Positions 46,982 to 59,551 of a stretch of DNA of 64,000 nucleotides are shown in pieces. The DNA comes from Piper betle (lineage: Eukaryota > Streptophyta > Magnoliopsida > Piperales > Piperaceae), in contig JAURVB010012860.1 in NCBI GenBank assembly GCA_033002965.1, forward strand, positions 1-64,000. The letters run 5' to 3'. How positions within the stretch are numbered: position 1 is the first letter of the stretch; each line of letters begins with the position of its first letter. The position numbers were made by a program, and so were the translations under genes. The notes beneath the pieces are model-generated. The model saw only the letters and a list, made by a program, of their open reading frames with translations. It was not told the DNA's origin and made no database searches.

Positions 46982-49844
46982 TTATTTACGGGAAACGTGA
47001 GTCGGAAGACTTTGAGTGGGTTGAATTTGATGGCATTGTGTCATTCATTCATTCACACCGGGATTTTATGTTTCTTCTTCTTCTTGATTTGATTTGCTTC
47101 TTTAACACGGATTGTGGGAAAATTGATGATCCAGGTCTAAATTATAATATGGGTATTAACTAAAAATGTTAAAAAGTAGGATGGGGTGATGTAGTCCTGG
47201 AGTCTGACTCGGGAAAATTGATGGGATAGTCGACCCGTTGTGGATGTGGGCCTAGGTCGGTAGACATAATGCCAATGGTATGTAATGACTGCTGGTGATG
47301 TATTGGTGGATCTTCGACATGGACTAAATATTTTGGACGGGAAAGCCCATTAAATTGCATTCAGACCTGAATCTTTAGTTCAGTCCTCGACTAATTAATT
47401 AAGAGTCGAATATAGAGAAAAATTTAAAATTAGGGGGAATTTTATTTCCCAATCAGGTTGGAAAGTACTCGAAAAGTCTGGTTGTAAAAATCAGCCGATT
47501 CCGATTAGAATTAGGCGATTTGAGCCAATTCGAGGGGCGGTGGAGGACGGGGTGGCTAGGGCAAGCAGTAAGGCAGCAATGGTGGGGGAAGGGCGGGGGA
47601 GGGGGGAGGGTTAAGAGGGGTTGGGCGACGGATTGGAAGGGGGCAAGGGTAGGGGCAGGGGAGCGGTGTCGATAATCAGGGAGAGAGAATTGTGGGGAAA
47701 AAATAATCAGTGATATTTTTTTAATTAAAAGTTGATTTAACTCCGACTAGAATAAAAAATAATAACTAATTCTAAATAATTAAAAAAATAAAAAAATAAA
47801 AAATACTATAAAATATAATACACACGATAACATTAAAATAATATATTTTATTAAATAATAACCCAATGATTTTGACCAATTCAAATAAATCAATTCTTGT
47901 CTAATTTTTGATGAATCAATCTGATTCAATGACTCAATTCCAATCTAATTCAACGCCAGATTCTGATTTTTGTAACTATGCCAGAAAGGCTCTAGTCATG
48001 GACAGTTCCAAAATTCTTACTCCATAATTCGCAGACTTGAATATCTGTTTATTTGAAAATATTCATTATTCCCTCAATTTAGTTAATTAGTTGCCTGTTT
48101 AGAGTATATAATATACTAGCTGATATATAAGAATCAAGTTAAACATGCAATTATAATTAAAAACATAAATGTCCATCAGATTATGCTAAAAAATTGAAGC
48201 CTAAATATATGACAGAGGAGGACTATTTTCTACTGTTTATATATATTGTCTATCATATAAACACAAGCATCTAATTTTCTATCATATACACATGCGACGA
48301 CATTCAAAGCCGCCGCAAGTATCTAGCGCATTTACTATTTTCTACTGCAGTGCTACTTGTGCCCGTTCTTTTACTAGAAATTAGAAATGAATGTATATAT
48401 GAGTATTGATTGTCATTCTTACATATGATTAATCATAAAGTGGCCTGTATAAAGAAGGGAAACGAATGATATATAGGCGATAACGTTCTTGACTCACAGA
48501 CATTCTGGGGTTTTTATATGGCATCAAAAGGCTAATGTATAACTGTATATTTCTAATAGTGATATTAATTGTCATCATGATTTATATGTATAACTTATCA
48601 CAACCATAGTGTCGGTTTCATAAATTATGTACCACAAAAAAGAAGATTGTCTTGACTAGAATTATGTACTGTTGTCAAGAGTACTATCCTAGAAGAAGAA
48701 TATAAATTTATAATGTCGATGGCCCGATATATAACAAGAACTGAAGAGAAATTCTATGCATTGTAGACGTGCTTGAAAGTACACTCCACACTGATCTGAT
48801 TTCCTATGGTTTGTCTTATATAACTTATACATCATTTGTAGAAATTAAGCTTCATATTTATGTAAATATTTATATTTATAGTTGGTTAGCTGCAGCTGCT
48901 TAAATATAATTAATAAAGAATTAAAAGGTTCTAAATATTATGATATATACTGTCCATGATATATAGTTCTTTTTGGATAACTGCTCTAAAAGAAAAATTG
49001 GAGCATTTCATGTATATTTGACTAGTGAGAGATAGACACAAGCGCGCTTAGGCTCCCTTCTTGGGCATTTTTTTCTCTCGAAACAGTTATAAATTAGTGT
49101 ATATAAAAATATTTTTGTGGGAACACTTCTATATTGGCACTAAATTAACACAAGATTCCTCAAATTATTTATCTTAAAAAGCTTCTAATTTCTAATCATA
49201 TTTTGTCTTCTTCCCCCCCCCCCCCCTTTTTTCTAATTCTTGCATGCAACATGATATTTGATAAGTGTAACCGATGCAATAAAACAGTTATTAGTCCACG
49301 TCGATGAAGTAGATATAGCTTGGTAGGAGAATTTGGGAGTAATCTCTGCTAAAAAAAGACACTTTAATTATCAGGCACATCAGCCGGCCGGTTATCGTTA
49401 CATCTTTTCCTGTTGTTCAAATCAAGCTGGAAGAGTAATATCCAACATACATTTTTTTCGTTCTTGCAATATACATTTTTTATCATAAAAAATATGGGAA
49501 CTCAATGCACCGCTTTCGACCTAAAACAATTTCTACCACCCACAATAATCTAGCAAATGTACATACCATGCATAAGAATTAAATACGTACCAAATCTGGT
49601 TTTATTTTCTCCCAGTGTACTTTCGGTGTGATAATGTTGATGACGTTCACGTATTGACATCGAGCAAGAACTGTACGAAAGAGATCAGAACTTCACCCTT
49701 ATCTTTAAAGCGCTCCATTTAATATACTTGGACCTTCTGGCTCCTAACCCTAATCACACACATATACATATATATACATGCATGCATAACTCAAGTTCTT
49801 GCTCACCCTCTCCTTCTAGCTATCTTACCTACAATTGTATATCC
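46745..49844. other. Intergenic: TA repeat, G-rich patch, AIR12-like promoter
   Basis: Contains a TA microsatellite at about 46949-46976, a short inverted GGGCCGTC...GATGGCCC near 46870, a G-rich patch at 47530-47690 and a C14 run near 49213. The last ~150 bases are the leader of the AIR12-like gene and contain an RY-type CATGCATG near 49778. No other gene is seen. Confidence 0.5.
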
Positions 49845-50516
49845 ATGGCTTCTCCAACTCTTTCTTCCTCTTGCTATCTTGTTCTATGCATCACATATTG
49901 TACTCTGATCTTCCTCTCCTTCAAAATTGCACCAACATCAGCTTCCTGCGCCACCCAAAGTTTCGCCAATAACAGGTTATATGCTACCTGTATAGACCTC
50001 CCCACCTTGAGCTCCTCCCTCCACTGGACCTACTTCCGCCACAACTCCACCCTCACCCTGGCCTTCGTCGCCCCGCCGGCGGATTACGACGGCTGGGTTG
50101 CCTGGGGCATCAACCCCTACCAGCCGGCCATGATTGGCACCAGAGCACTACTCGCCTACCGCAACCCCAACGGAGGCATGGCCGCCATGACCTACAACAT
50201 CAGCAGCCTCGACGTCGTCCCCTCCGGCATCGACTACGGAGTCTCCGGTCTCGCGGCAGAGGAGAACGCCGACGACTTCATCATATTCGCCACCCTGCAG
50301 CTGCCCGACGGCACCACCACCACCAACCACGTCTGGCAGGTGGGACCTGGCATGGACGGCGACGCACCGATCCAGCACGCCAGGCAGCCGGAAAATCTGG
50401 CGGCGGTGGGAACCTTGGATTTGCGTCTAGGGAATGCTCCGGCGTTGCTGGCCATGGATATGACCGTGGCTTCTCTGTTGGCTCTTTTGGTTCTTCACTG
50501 TGCATTATTACATTGA
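49845..50516 (+). CDS. AIR12-like DOMON-domain heme protein, GPI-anchored
   Basis: This single-exon gene encodes 223 residues from MASPTLSSS. Residues 1-~33 are a signal peptide ending near TSA|SC. Residues ~45-195 form a DOMON (DUF568) domain with the family run GWVAWGINP and PAMIGTRALLAYRN. Met96 and His178 match the spacing of the two axial heme-b ligands of AIR12. Residues ~198-223 (LLAMDMTVASLLALLVLHCA) are a hydrophobic tail suited to GPI attachment. AIR12 is an apoplastic ascorbate-reducible b-type cytochrome on the outer plasma-membrane face. Unlike CYB561-DOMON proteins, there is no cytochrome b561 domain. The ORF is open for 39 codons upstream, but that part lacks signal-peptide character, so the inner ATG is preferred. 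The mature part is GC-rich. Confidence 0.88.
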   Translation: MASPTLSSSCYLVLCITYCTLIFLSFKIAPTSASCATQSFANNRLYATCIDLPTLSSSLHWTYFRHNSTLTLAFVAPPADYDGWVAWGINPYQPAMIGTRALLAYRNPNGGMAAMTYNISSLDVVPSGIDYGVSGLAAEENADDFIIFATLQLPDGTTTTNHVWQVGPGMDGDAPIQHARQPENLAAVGTLDLRLGNAPALLAMDMTVASLLALLVLHCALLH

Positions 50517-51250
50517 TTGTTGATTGTGAACTCATGTGCTTATAAATTATATGCATGTACTAATTACGTGGTGAATGATGATAGTTTACATGTAAGCTGT
50601 CAAATTGTATACTGGATGGGTCACAGTGTTCATACAAATAAAATTGGGAAAAGAATAATATTGGCTACCGTGGAAATTTTTGTCTGATGAAATTAGTGCT
50701 AACTATTAAGGATGGCTTGAATTTTGAAAATAATTTTGTTCAGTTTAAGAAAATAATAGTCAAGTGATTTCAGTGGTTGCTTAGATCACCTCTTAACTTG
50801 TATAAGACTATCAACCACAACAGTTAGCAAGCAAAATCATGAATTTTTGAATTTTATATTTATTTAGTATAATGGTCGTCATAATTCAAAAAACAAGACA
50901 TTTACAACTAGGTTTGAAATGTGTGTATATTTCTCTAATAAGGCTTGATATTTAAAGGATAATAATTTAGTGACATGTCGTATCATCATCTTAAGTATTG
51001 TCATTATTATTCTGATATGAAAAAACTATATTTTAAGAGTTTGTAATACTTTAATTGTATTATTGAAAGGTTAAATAGAGTGAAAAAGTAAATAAAGTTT
51101 GACAACGGAAAGGATTAGTAGGGCCCTACTTAAGGAGGCTCTTAAATAAACTGAGAGTATTGACTTCATTATTTATAAAAAAATATGCAACCGTCTTTTC
51201 CTCTTAAAGCCCGCATGGATATGTTGAGAAAGGCCCATGGCCTCTTTTGA
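50517..51250. other. 3' flank of the AIR12-like gene
   Basis: AT-rich; no gene seen. Confidence 0.5.
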
Positions 51251-51253
51251 AAC

Positions 51254-51256
<3 letters not shown>

Positions 51257-51313
<57 letters not shown>
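51257..51313. repeat. TA microsatellite (~28 units)
   Basis: Uninterrupted TA dinucleotides, the longest such run in the window. They directly precede the GC island at 51.32 kb. Confidence 0.95.
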
Positions 51314-51316
<3 letters not shown>

Positions 51317-51322
51317 GAGGCA

Positions 51323-51917
51323 TTTGCTGTACGGCAGCACAGCAAATTCAACGGCTGAAACATGCCCCCATAAAATAAAATAAAAAAAACAATTTGGGGC
51401 GGCGCCGCCGCCGCCCGCCGGCCGACGCGACGCCACCCCCTGCCCTGCCCGTCGCCGGCCCGCCGGGGGCGGTGACGTGACCGCCGGGCGACGGGGCGGC
51501 GGATCTAGCCGCCCTGCGTCTTCCCTGCCGACCCGCCCGCCCCGCCACCGGGCGACACCACCGCCGTGCGACGCCCCCGCCCGCCACCCCGTCCCCTACC
51601 CGCCTCCCCGCCGCGCGGACGCCCCCGACCCTCGTCCCCCGTCCCCCGCCCGCCACCCTGCCCCGCCCCCCTCGGCCCCTGCCGCGCCACCCCGCCGCGC
51701 CCCCTCGGCCCCCGCCCGCCACCCCGCCGCGCCCCCCTCGGCCCCCGCCCGCCACCCCACCGCGCCGCGCCCCCGTCCCCTGTCGCCGGTGCCCCCCCCC
51801 GGCCGTGGCCGTGGCCGGGCAGACTTCCCGCCCCTCTGCCGCTGTCGCTGCTGCGGCGGCGCCGCCCTCCTTTTTTTTTAGATCTTGGCCGTTGGATGCT
51901 AATCCAACGGCCAAGAT
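51323..51917. repeat. GC island with palindromic ends and C-rich minisatellite
   Basis: The block starts with an 8-bp-stem hairpin (TTTGCTGT...ACAGCAAA, 51323-51346) and ends with a perfect 16-bp-stem, 4-base-loop palindrome at 51882-51917 (ATCTTGGCCGTTGGAT, loop GCTA). Between them, about 51400-51860 is extremely C-rich on the plus strand, with degenerate tandem units of the type CCCGCCGCGCCCCCCTCGG. TA repeats flank it on both sides. No true ORF is credible, since all frames are Pro/Arg/Gly low complexity. It may be a fold-back or MITE-like element; the class is unknown. Confidence 0.6.
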
Positions 51918-51944
51918 TGTACTGCAGCACAGGATACTTTTATC

Positions 51945-51945
51945 C

Positions 51946-51980
<35 letters not shown>
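51945..51980. repeat. TA-rich microsatellite
   Basis: A second TA run on the other side of the GC island. Confidence 0.9.
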
Positions 51981-52025
51981 TCTAATAAATGATCCTCCTC
52001 ATATAAGTTAGATTACATAAGTCAT

Positions 52026-52072
52026 TTTTTAATAGAATTATCAATACTTTTTAATAGAATTATCAATACTAA
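52026..52072. repeat. Short tandem duplication
   Basis: TTTTTAATAGAATTATCAATAC occurs twice head to tail. Confidence 0.85.
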
Positions 52073-52274
52073 CTAGGTATGACCCCAACAATGTGCGGGC
52101 TATTGATGATTGATTTTTGTTGTAGTAGCCATTTAATCTTGAAATAAATAATTAATTCAAATACTTTTGATTTCAATTTTCAATGCAAACAATGTTTTCT
52201 ATTAGGTGGTTGCTTTTGCCAACGGTGTATTCCTCTATATACATAAGTAATTAAAACTTATAAGTTTTCACAAT

Positions 52275-52550
52275 AATAGGTGCGATCATTAAGAGTAAAA
52301 ATAAAAGGTACGACGATTAAAAATAACAATAAATAGTACAATAATAAAATATACAATCATTAGAAATAAAAAAATACAACAGTGTGACAATAAAAGATAA
52401 AATCATTAATAATCATCACAAAGGGTACAATAACTATGGGTACAACCATTAGGAATAAAAATAAAGAGTACTACAATAAATGGTGCGACAATAGAACTAT
52501 GAGAATAAAGGGTGCGATAATAAAATATAGAACTATTAAAATTGCAATTA
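52275..52550. repeat. Degenerate AT-rich minisatellite
   Basis: About ten imperfect units vary on GGTACRATYATTARRAATAA with AAATAAA spacers; examples start near 52279, 52308, 52350, 52438 and 52477. No coding function is visible. Confidence 0.6.
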
Positions 52551-52756
52551 ATATATTATAATAGATATACTTACCAAAGTATCCAACTAACTAGCCCCCT
52601 CCACTAAGACAGTTCATAACCAAAAATTGAACATAAAGAAAACACTTTAATCTTTGTTTTTACTTTGAATCTCTTTTTCGATCCACCTTGGAAGGTCTTC
52701 ATTTCACTTCGTTTTTTTCTTCTTTTTCTAAACAATCAAACTGACATTCAAGACTT

Positions 52757-54739
52757 TTAGCAGCAAGAATACTTCTTGGACGTTTCAGATCCTTCGTCTC
52801 CACTCTTCACAAGGCTAACCCTGTTGACGGACAATTCTGCTTTGTATGAGTCCGAATTTAAAACCTTCCTGCTTACATTGTTGTAGATTTCTTTGATGAC
52901 AATCTCAAATGCCGTCTTGACATTGGTCGCATCAAGAGCTGACGTTTCCATAAAGAAGAGTCCTTCTGATTCAGCAAGGGCTTTGCCTTCCTCCACACTC
53001 ACATCTCTGATATTCTCTAGATCACATTTGTTTCCAACCAACATCCTGGCCACTGTTGTATCGGAGTGAGCTGAAACAATATTCTCCATAATTATATAAA
53101 ATAAACCATAAAAACAGAATTGAACAAGAGCTTGAACACCATATGGGAAAACAAGAGAAAAAGCCGGATAAGAAATACATGTAACTATATCCTCTTAGAG
53201 CTGTTTGAGTCTCCATATAACTGCAGATCCAGCAGGAGTATATCTATGCAGATAGTTAGTAACTTCTCCCCATTAATTACAAGGTGTGTACTAGCTTAAT
53301 ACTCATGGAAGCTAATTCATCAAGTTCTACAGAAAGAAGGCCACTTACTTTACACATGACTTTGTTAAAAAAAAGAGTGTTGATTATACCTATCAAGTTG
53401 GGGCACAATCAACCAATTTGATACCTCTTAGTGCCCAAACAACCTTTTGCCATTGGTTTTTCCTTATACTTTCAGTCAGTAACTACTGTATCCATGTTGA
53501 AACTGTGCAATGAAATAAAATTTTAACAACCAAATTAAGGGACAAAAATGCTACCAATAATATATAGATTCCCACACAGGCTAAATTGTCAGTTAGCTTG
53601 CATAGAGAACTAGCCAGCAAAAGGGAGAAGGTCGCATTAACATTATTTGAATGCCGTGGGCGAGTACAATGATGATGGTGCGGTATCACTATATTAAGAA
53701 GTGTAAAGTGGCACAGAAAATTTTCAAAGCTAGGTGATTTCCCAAAGGCTAACACTTCCCAACACATCAGAACCGATCCAAAGAGAACAAAAATAAGTTC
53801 ATAGACATCATTCCCCTGTACAATGATGAGGAACAAGAACAAACATTTTAAAACAATTGAATCCCCCATATATGCTCGTAGCTATTGCATTCCATCAGAG
53901 GTACAAACATTTTGACCTGCCCGCGGTGGACAATTAAAGCAATTAAAGCTTCATGCCCACCGAAAACCACAATAATGACACACTAGAATCCCTAACCTTT
54001 GACCTCAAATGATCAGATCTAAATGATGTGCATTCGACTAAAACTCTTCGGATTAAAATTGACCTAAAATTGAGACTATCAAAATGCCGAAAACGAACAC
54101 GATCCATGCCAGTCCATCACCTCAATTTTCTCTCAACTAAGCTGAAACCCGCCTGCATCTCCTAATCGACATATCTACAGATGAACATTCAACTAAAAAC
54201 TACTATGCATATGCAGCTAAAGAAGTAAAAAATTGGAAAAATCAAAATGCCCAAACAAACAAACACAATTCACTCCAATCCAACCTTCTAAACTCTCCAA
54301 ACAAAACCAACACGAATCGCCTGCTCAAAAAACTAATCTTTATCACAAATAATATCACAACATGAGAAACCGAAGAACGGGTAGAAACAAAGGGAGAAGA
54401 GATGAGCATACTGTTGAGCTCGTCGAGCCATCGCTGGACGGATTCGAAGGTGGAGCGACGGCTGATGTCGTAGACGACGAGCGCCCCGACGGCGCCGCGG
54501 TAGTAGGCGGAAGTGACGGCCCGGAACCGCTCCTGGCCGGCGGTGTCCCAAATCTGGGCCTTCACCTCCTTGCCGTCGATGTCGACGCTCTGGGTCTGAA
54601 ACTCGACGCCGATGGTGGCCTTGGAGTGCAGGTTGAACTCGTTGCGGGCGTAGCGGGAGAGTAGGTTCGACTTGCCCACGGCCGAGTCGCCGATGATGAC
54701 GATCTTGAAGAGGTACTCCTCCCCGTCCTCCTCCGCCAT
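52757..54739 (-). CDS. RABA5C: Rab11-class small GTPase, RABA5c-like
   Basis: Two exons (54412-54739 and 52757-53070) joined by a GT-AG intron encode 213 residues. G1 is GDSAVGKS (17-24), the effector Thr is T42 in ATIGVEF, G3 is WDTAGQE (64-70), G4 is NKCD (123-126) and G5 is ETSA (151-154). The C-terminal di-cysteine (KKYSCC) is the double-prenylation site. [19 protein letters not shown] and the tail NSDSYKAEL...VNRVSLVKS match RABA5c/ARA4 more closely than RABA5a. The protein controls traffic at the trans-Golgi/early endosome and, for RABA5c, at cell edges. All catalytic motifs are intact. The first exon is GC-rich and the second AT-rich. Confidence 0.95.
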
Positions 54740-55835
54740 TTTCCCGGCCGCGGCGACTTCCCCGGCGAGTTTGCCGGCGACGATGACGGTGGAGGCGGGC
54801 GAAGCTTTCGGGGAGAAGCCGGCGTTTTGGCGGATTTATCGCGATCACACCTCCGCTTTTTGCGGGATTCTTTTTTTAATCTTTAGATTTCCCGGCTATT
54901 GTGTATTTTGCATATGACGAGATTGTCCTTTATTATTATCATTATTATATGAAATTAACATATTTTAAGATTATGATTTTCAATCCAATAAAAATTTTTT
55001 CCAATAAATTACGCGATCACTAACGTATTTAATAATAATAATAATACTAATTGAAATAAAATAGTGTTTAATTTTAGCTATTGCTTATTTGTGTGAGGTT
55101 TTAAAGGTTTTAAAATAAATTGTATTTTATAGATATAAATATTATTAGACAAGTATTTTAGAAAATTTTTAATATTATTTATTTAAAATTTTATCCTGTA
55201 TCAATATAAGACATAGACAATTAATCTTTGAGCCCTTTAACTAATATAATATCTTTTAATCGTTCACACAATCTAAGTCGCAAAGAAGCTCGTCAAGCTA
55301 CAAGCCTTGTTCTAGCGAATTTTTATTCTAAAAAAATTTGCATTTTCTTATTTAATTCCCTAATTTTATGTACTTTTCTTCTTTAATAAGTGTTGCAGCT
55401 TGTGCAAATATTTCTTTACCCGCCATCCCCATAGGGATGATCCGGTCATTCAGAGCATGCAAACTGGCTCCGTGAATCGCGCTGCACGACGTTCACGAGC
55501 GTGGGCGGCGCTTCGTTTGAAAAGTGCGTGAAGAGTTGGCGCATGATGAATAAAGAAAAGAAGTGCAAACATATTCCCATCTTCCACACCTTTCACACTT
55601 TGACAAAGCTTTCAACAATGACTTGCCATACTCTCAAGTCTGAACAATCTTCAAGTGCAAGGAAAAATTACAGTACATGATGAATAATGTAAAGGATTTG
55701 AATTTTGTTTTGAGCTGCCACATACATTATAAGTTTTTATTTTTTATTTTTAATCTTTGCAGTGCAATGGCAATGGTATGAATATCCTTAGGTTGTAGGC
55801 AATGCAAGCTTTGTTCTTTTAGTGATGTTGTAGAA
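54740..55835. other. Spacer between the RABA5c-like and AsnRS genes
   Basis: The first ~130 bases are the leader of the Rab gene on the minus strand. The rest is AT-rich, with the 3' flank of the AsnRS gene at its right edge. No gene is seen. Confidence 0.5.
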
Positions 55836-58823
55836 TCAGAAGGTAAGAGTCCCTGGAGTTGTGGGGAAGGGGATTACATCCCTGGCATCGTCGATGCCGG
55901 TGATGAACATCACAAGACGATCGAATCTGAGATTGCAGCCCGAGTGTTTGACGCTTCCATGCTTTCGGATGTCCAAGTACCATCTATACTGCTCACTTTT
56001 TAATCCCAGTTCTTGGATTCTGTAACAAGCAGGAGGGGGTATTATTTGCAGAAGATAAGCAATTAGTTCATTTCCCACATGAGAAATGCATACAGATTTG
56101 GTGCAATATCTCATGATGTGAGAGCTGCTTTCTTGATCAGCAAGCTCATTCTATGTTTTTAACTTTTTCCTATTCAAATACTGAGATGAGCAACTTATTT
56201 AGAAGTGAATTAAATGTGTGCTCGGCTCCTACTTAAGTATTCACCGTTGTTTTTTCTTGTATAGCTGAACTAGCTTATGTTGTCTATTTCAAAATGAAGA
56301 ATGAAGGATAGCTGAGAGTACTCTTGAAGTGATTGGTGCAGTTTTTTTTACCTTGCATCAATGATTTCGAATCTCTCTTCCTTTTGGCCTCCACATGTAA
56401 CGTTTCCAACCTGCAATCAAATTGCAAAGCTCATTTCGAATTGAAGACAATCTTAAATTTATATGGTTGGAATATCAGTGACGAGCAAACATGCGAGCAA
56501 ACCTTTGGCATAATAACATCAAAAGAAGCAACTGTTTTGCCATCTTCATTGGCACGCATGTAGAATGGTTTTGCTTCCTTTGGATGATCAAATAATATGA
56601 CTGGCCTTTTGTAGAGTTCATCGACTAAATAACTGTCAATATCATGTTGTTGATTTCCATTAGATCAAACCTTACCAGAAGTAGGCTTTCTGAGGTTTGT
56701 TATGTACAAAAGTATAACAACATGAGAATTCGTAGTCAGAATACCTTTCATGTTCTTCTGTCAGCTTGACCCCCCATACAATCTCTGTCTTGAATGATCT
56801 ATCAGTAACCTTCATAAAAAAATGGAGGAGTGAAGTACTGATTCTCATTTGATTATATGAACGAAAGCATTCTTTTCTAATTATCGAATTGACAACCGTC
56901 AATTTTGCATATTCAGTTTAACGGAAAATTGAACATCACCTTCTGCAAAATATCTAAAGCTTCAGTGTATGAGACAATTTCCATTGAGCTTGAAGTGACC
57001 AACTGTAGACGAGAAATGTTGTCTTTGTCCACTGCCTTGGACATGATGTTCATATCTTCCATACAATTGTTCATTATCCACTGACAAAGAAATTTTACAC
57101 AATCCTCAGCGCCTTGCATCACATCCTGTAATTTGAAGGAACAATTTAAAAAAAACATTACATCCGCATGTTAAAAATCAGCAAACAGAAAACTGAATGT
57201 AGAACACCTGGGAAATTTATCAACTGCTAAAGGTTAATGTTCACTGGAAAACTATTATGACAGATGCAAGACTCATGAATTGAATATAAACTAAAATCCA
57301 CTAGTAGTAGATTGTGGTTTGCAAGCCAAAGAATCTGTGAAAAGTGATGTACCTTTAATTCTGAAAAAGCCATTTCAACCTCTACCATCCACTCCTCTGC
57401 CAAGGATCTCTTAATCTGAGACTTGTTTGCTTTGAAAGTAGGACCAAAGCTGTAAACGTTACCAAGAGCACAGGCATAGCACTCAAGGTGAAGATGGCCT
57501 CCATTTGTGAGATATGCACGGCATGAGAAGAAGTCCTCGGAGAAATTCACTGTTTTGTGACTTTTGTCATTTAATAAAACAGTTGACTGCATCTTTTGCT
57601 GCTCTTCCAACTGCATGGTGAGCCATTTGGTCTTTTCCAGATCTTGCATTGCAGTAGCTAGAGCTTCCTTATCACTTTCACTTCTCTTCAACTCTTGGAC
57701 TTTCTTGTGTTTTTCCTCAACAGCATCCCTAAGAACTTGAAGATTGATCGATCCACGGTTCTCTAATGCATGTTCATCTACCTCCTCTGACTTGCTTAAA
57801 AGGGTTGTGACTTGAAAAGGCACCGGATCATCTGTTGACTTGACAGAAGTAATGATAGGAATAGTCACATGATGGAAGCCATGGTTTTGGAAGAAAGTAT
57901 GAGTTGCATAGAATAAAGCACTTCGTATTCTGGTAATAGAAGCAACCTGCAAGGTATATAAGACAATCAATCAATTGTATGGTTGTTGAAGAAATAAACT
58001 GTAAAACAAAATTCAGGTTCTACCGCTGCTTTTCTAGGACGAAGATGAGGATAACTTCTCATATAATCCAATGGTAATCTTGACTTTGGCAATGGATAAT
58101 TTGCTGCATCGACAGTCCCTATGTGTAGAATTTTCTCAGCTTTGAGCTCGATACGACGCTTTGCAGATGATGTCGGCTGCCTCAGAGTACCTTCAACGAA
58201 AATTGAAGTTCCTGCAGGCGTGATTTGGTTGAGATCACAGATAGAAGAATCTACCACAACCTGATTAAAAAAGGAAGATATTTTAGTTCAAGTAGGCCAT
58301 AACGAAAATCTTTTCTTGCAAAATTACAGAACATATTAAGAAACTGTCCATTTCAAAATGATCGTACCTGGAGGCTTGAAGCACAGGATCCATCATTAAC
58401 TTGCAAGAAAACAACAGTAGGCACTCTCCTTTGCAACCCAACCTCCAACCTTCCCCGGAGAGCCCCTCCTCCCAACAGAAGCTTCACTAGATTTCTTAGA
58501 CAAGGCGGGATTCGAGTTTGAACGACCTTCATACAAGTATTAGAATCATCTTTTCTCTCATCTTCCTCCTTAGAGACACTTCCCTCTCCCTCCTTCGACA
58601 CCTTCACCCATCCCCCGACCACCACCTTCTCTCCGGCCAGCCCTGCTCCACCGTCTGGCCGACTCAGGATCGATTTTAGGAGGACCCGACTCGAATACTT
58701 GAATGTATTCAATCTTTCACCATCCTCAGCAGGATTCACAGGTGCACTAACTCTTCCACCATCCTCACCAGGATTAACAGGCGACGATGTGTTTGGCGCC
58801 ATTGGTGGTGAAGATTGATCCAT
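55836..58823 (-). CDS. Asparagine-tRNA ligase homologue, cytosolic SYNC2 type, with altered motifs
   Basis: Eight exons (58368-58823, 58024-58260, 57353-57946, 56940-57125, 56745-56809, 56503-56632, 56352-56410, 55836-56019) splice cleanly into 636 residues, close to plant SYNC2. The N-terminal OB-fold anticodon-binding domain (residues ~60-215) has a charged insertion. A coiled-coil insertion (about 282-350, [20 protein letters not shown]) is typical of this plant subgroup. The class IIb catalytic domain follows. Against the usual AsnRS consensus, the GAGE-type loop reads STDDPVPF (268-275), motif 2 has FKAN where FRAE/FRAD is expected (Lys403 for the ATP-binding Arg), and motif 3 reads SGCNLRFDR (602-610) where GFGLGFER is expected. 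The ORF has no stop or frameshift. It may therefore have lost aminoacylation activity or acquired another role. Confidence 0.9.
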
Positions 58824-59551
58824 AATAGCAGAAGAAGCAAATCAGCCTGACAGTTGGTCTTGTTATTTGGAAGCGAGCAAATATTGTAAAGAAAGGATGC
58901 GTCAATGAAGGTGGTTTTATACGGAGGAAGAGCTTGGAGGATAGGAAGATCAGAGACAAAGGAGAGGAATTCTTGCTCATCTTGGTTATCTCAATCTGAT
59001 CAGAATGAGGAAGAATGAAGAGAAGAGAGGGAAGAAGGAAGGAGAAGGTGAAGAGTTGGGACTTGGAAGTCTTCAAGTGCAGGAAACGTCGCGGGAAAGT
59101 AACGGTGTGGGTTGTTAATTCCGGTATTTCAAAGCTTGACTAAGAGGCTCCACAGCTCCTGTAAAAACTGGGCTCCTACACGTCTGAATTGATGCGTTAT
59201 CGAATCGACCTCTATAAATTAACTCAGAAAGACATTTCTATGTTGAAAAAATACGATATCAGTAAGATCAGAAAATGATTCACATCGATAATCTTTCTGT
59301 GGCTTACATTTGACAAGCGGATAAATGGGTTTCTTAAACATTTGTTTAAAGCAATTGGCGTAAAATAAAGTTCTTGGTGCTGGTAGGAAAAAAATGCATG
59401 TAAATACGTTAAAACAAAATGAAAAACATTTTACTCTTTTTATTCCCACAATACCGGATGTAGTATCCAAGAGAGTTTTACAATGCCATTTGCGGCACCC
59501 TGAACAAATTTAAAAAAATAATAATAATAAAGAATGAAAAACCAAATTTCA
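58824..59551. other. Spacer upstream of AsnRS, downstream of the ATCase relic
   Basis: The first ~250 bases probably hold the AsnRS leader and promoter. No other gene is seen. Confidence 0.5.

Noticed and set aside
49728..49844. Upstream extension of the AIR12-like ORF
   Set aside because: HTHIHIYTCMH-type low-complexity sequence; the signal peptide begins properly at ATG 49845.
51348..51985. Several 130-190-residue ORFs in the 51-kb GC island
   Set aside because: All frames are Gly/Arg or Pro/Arg repeats produced by a C-rich minisatellite.
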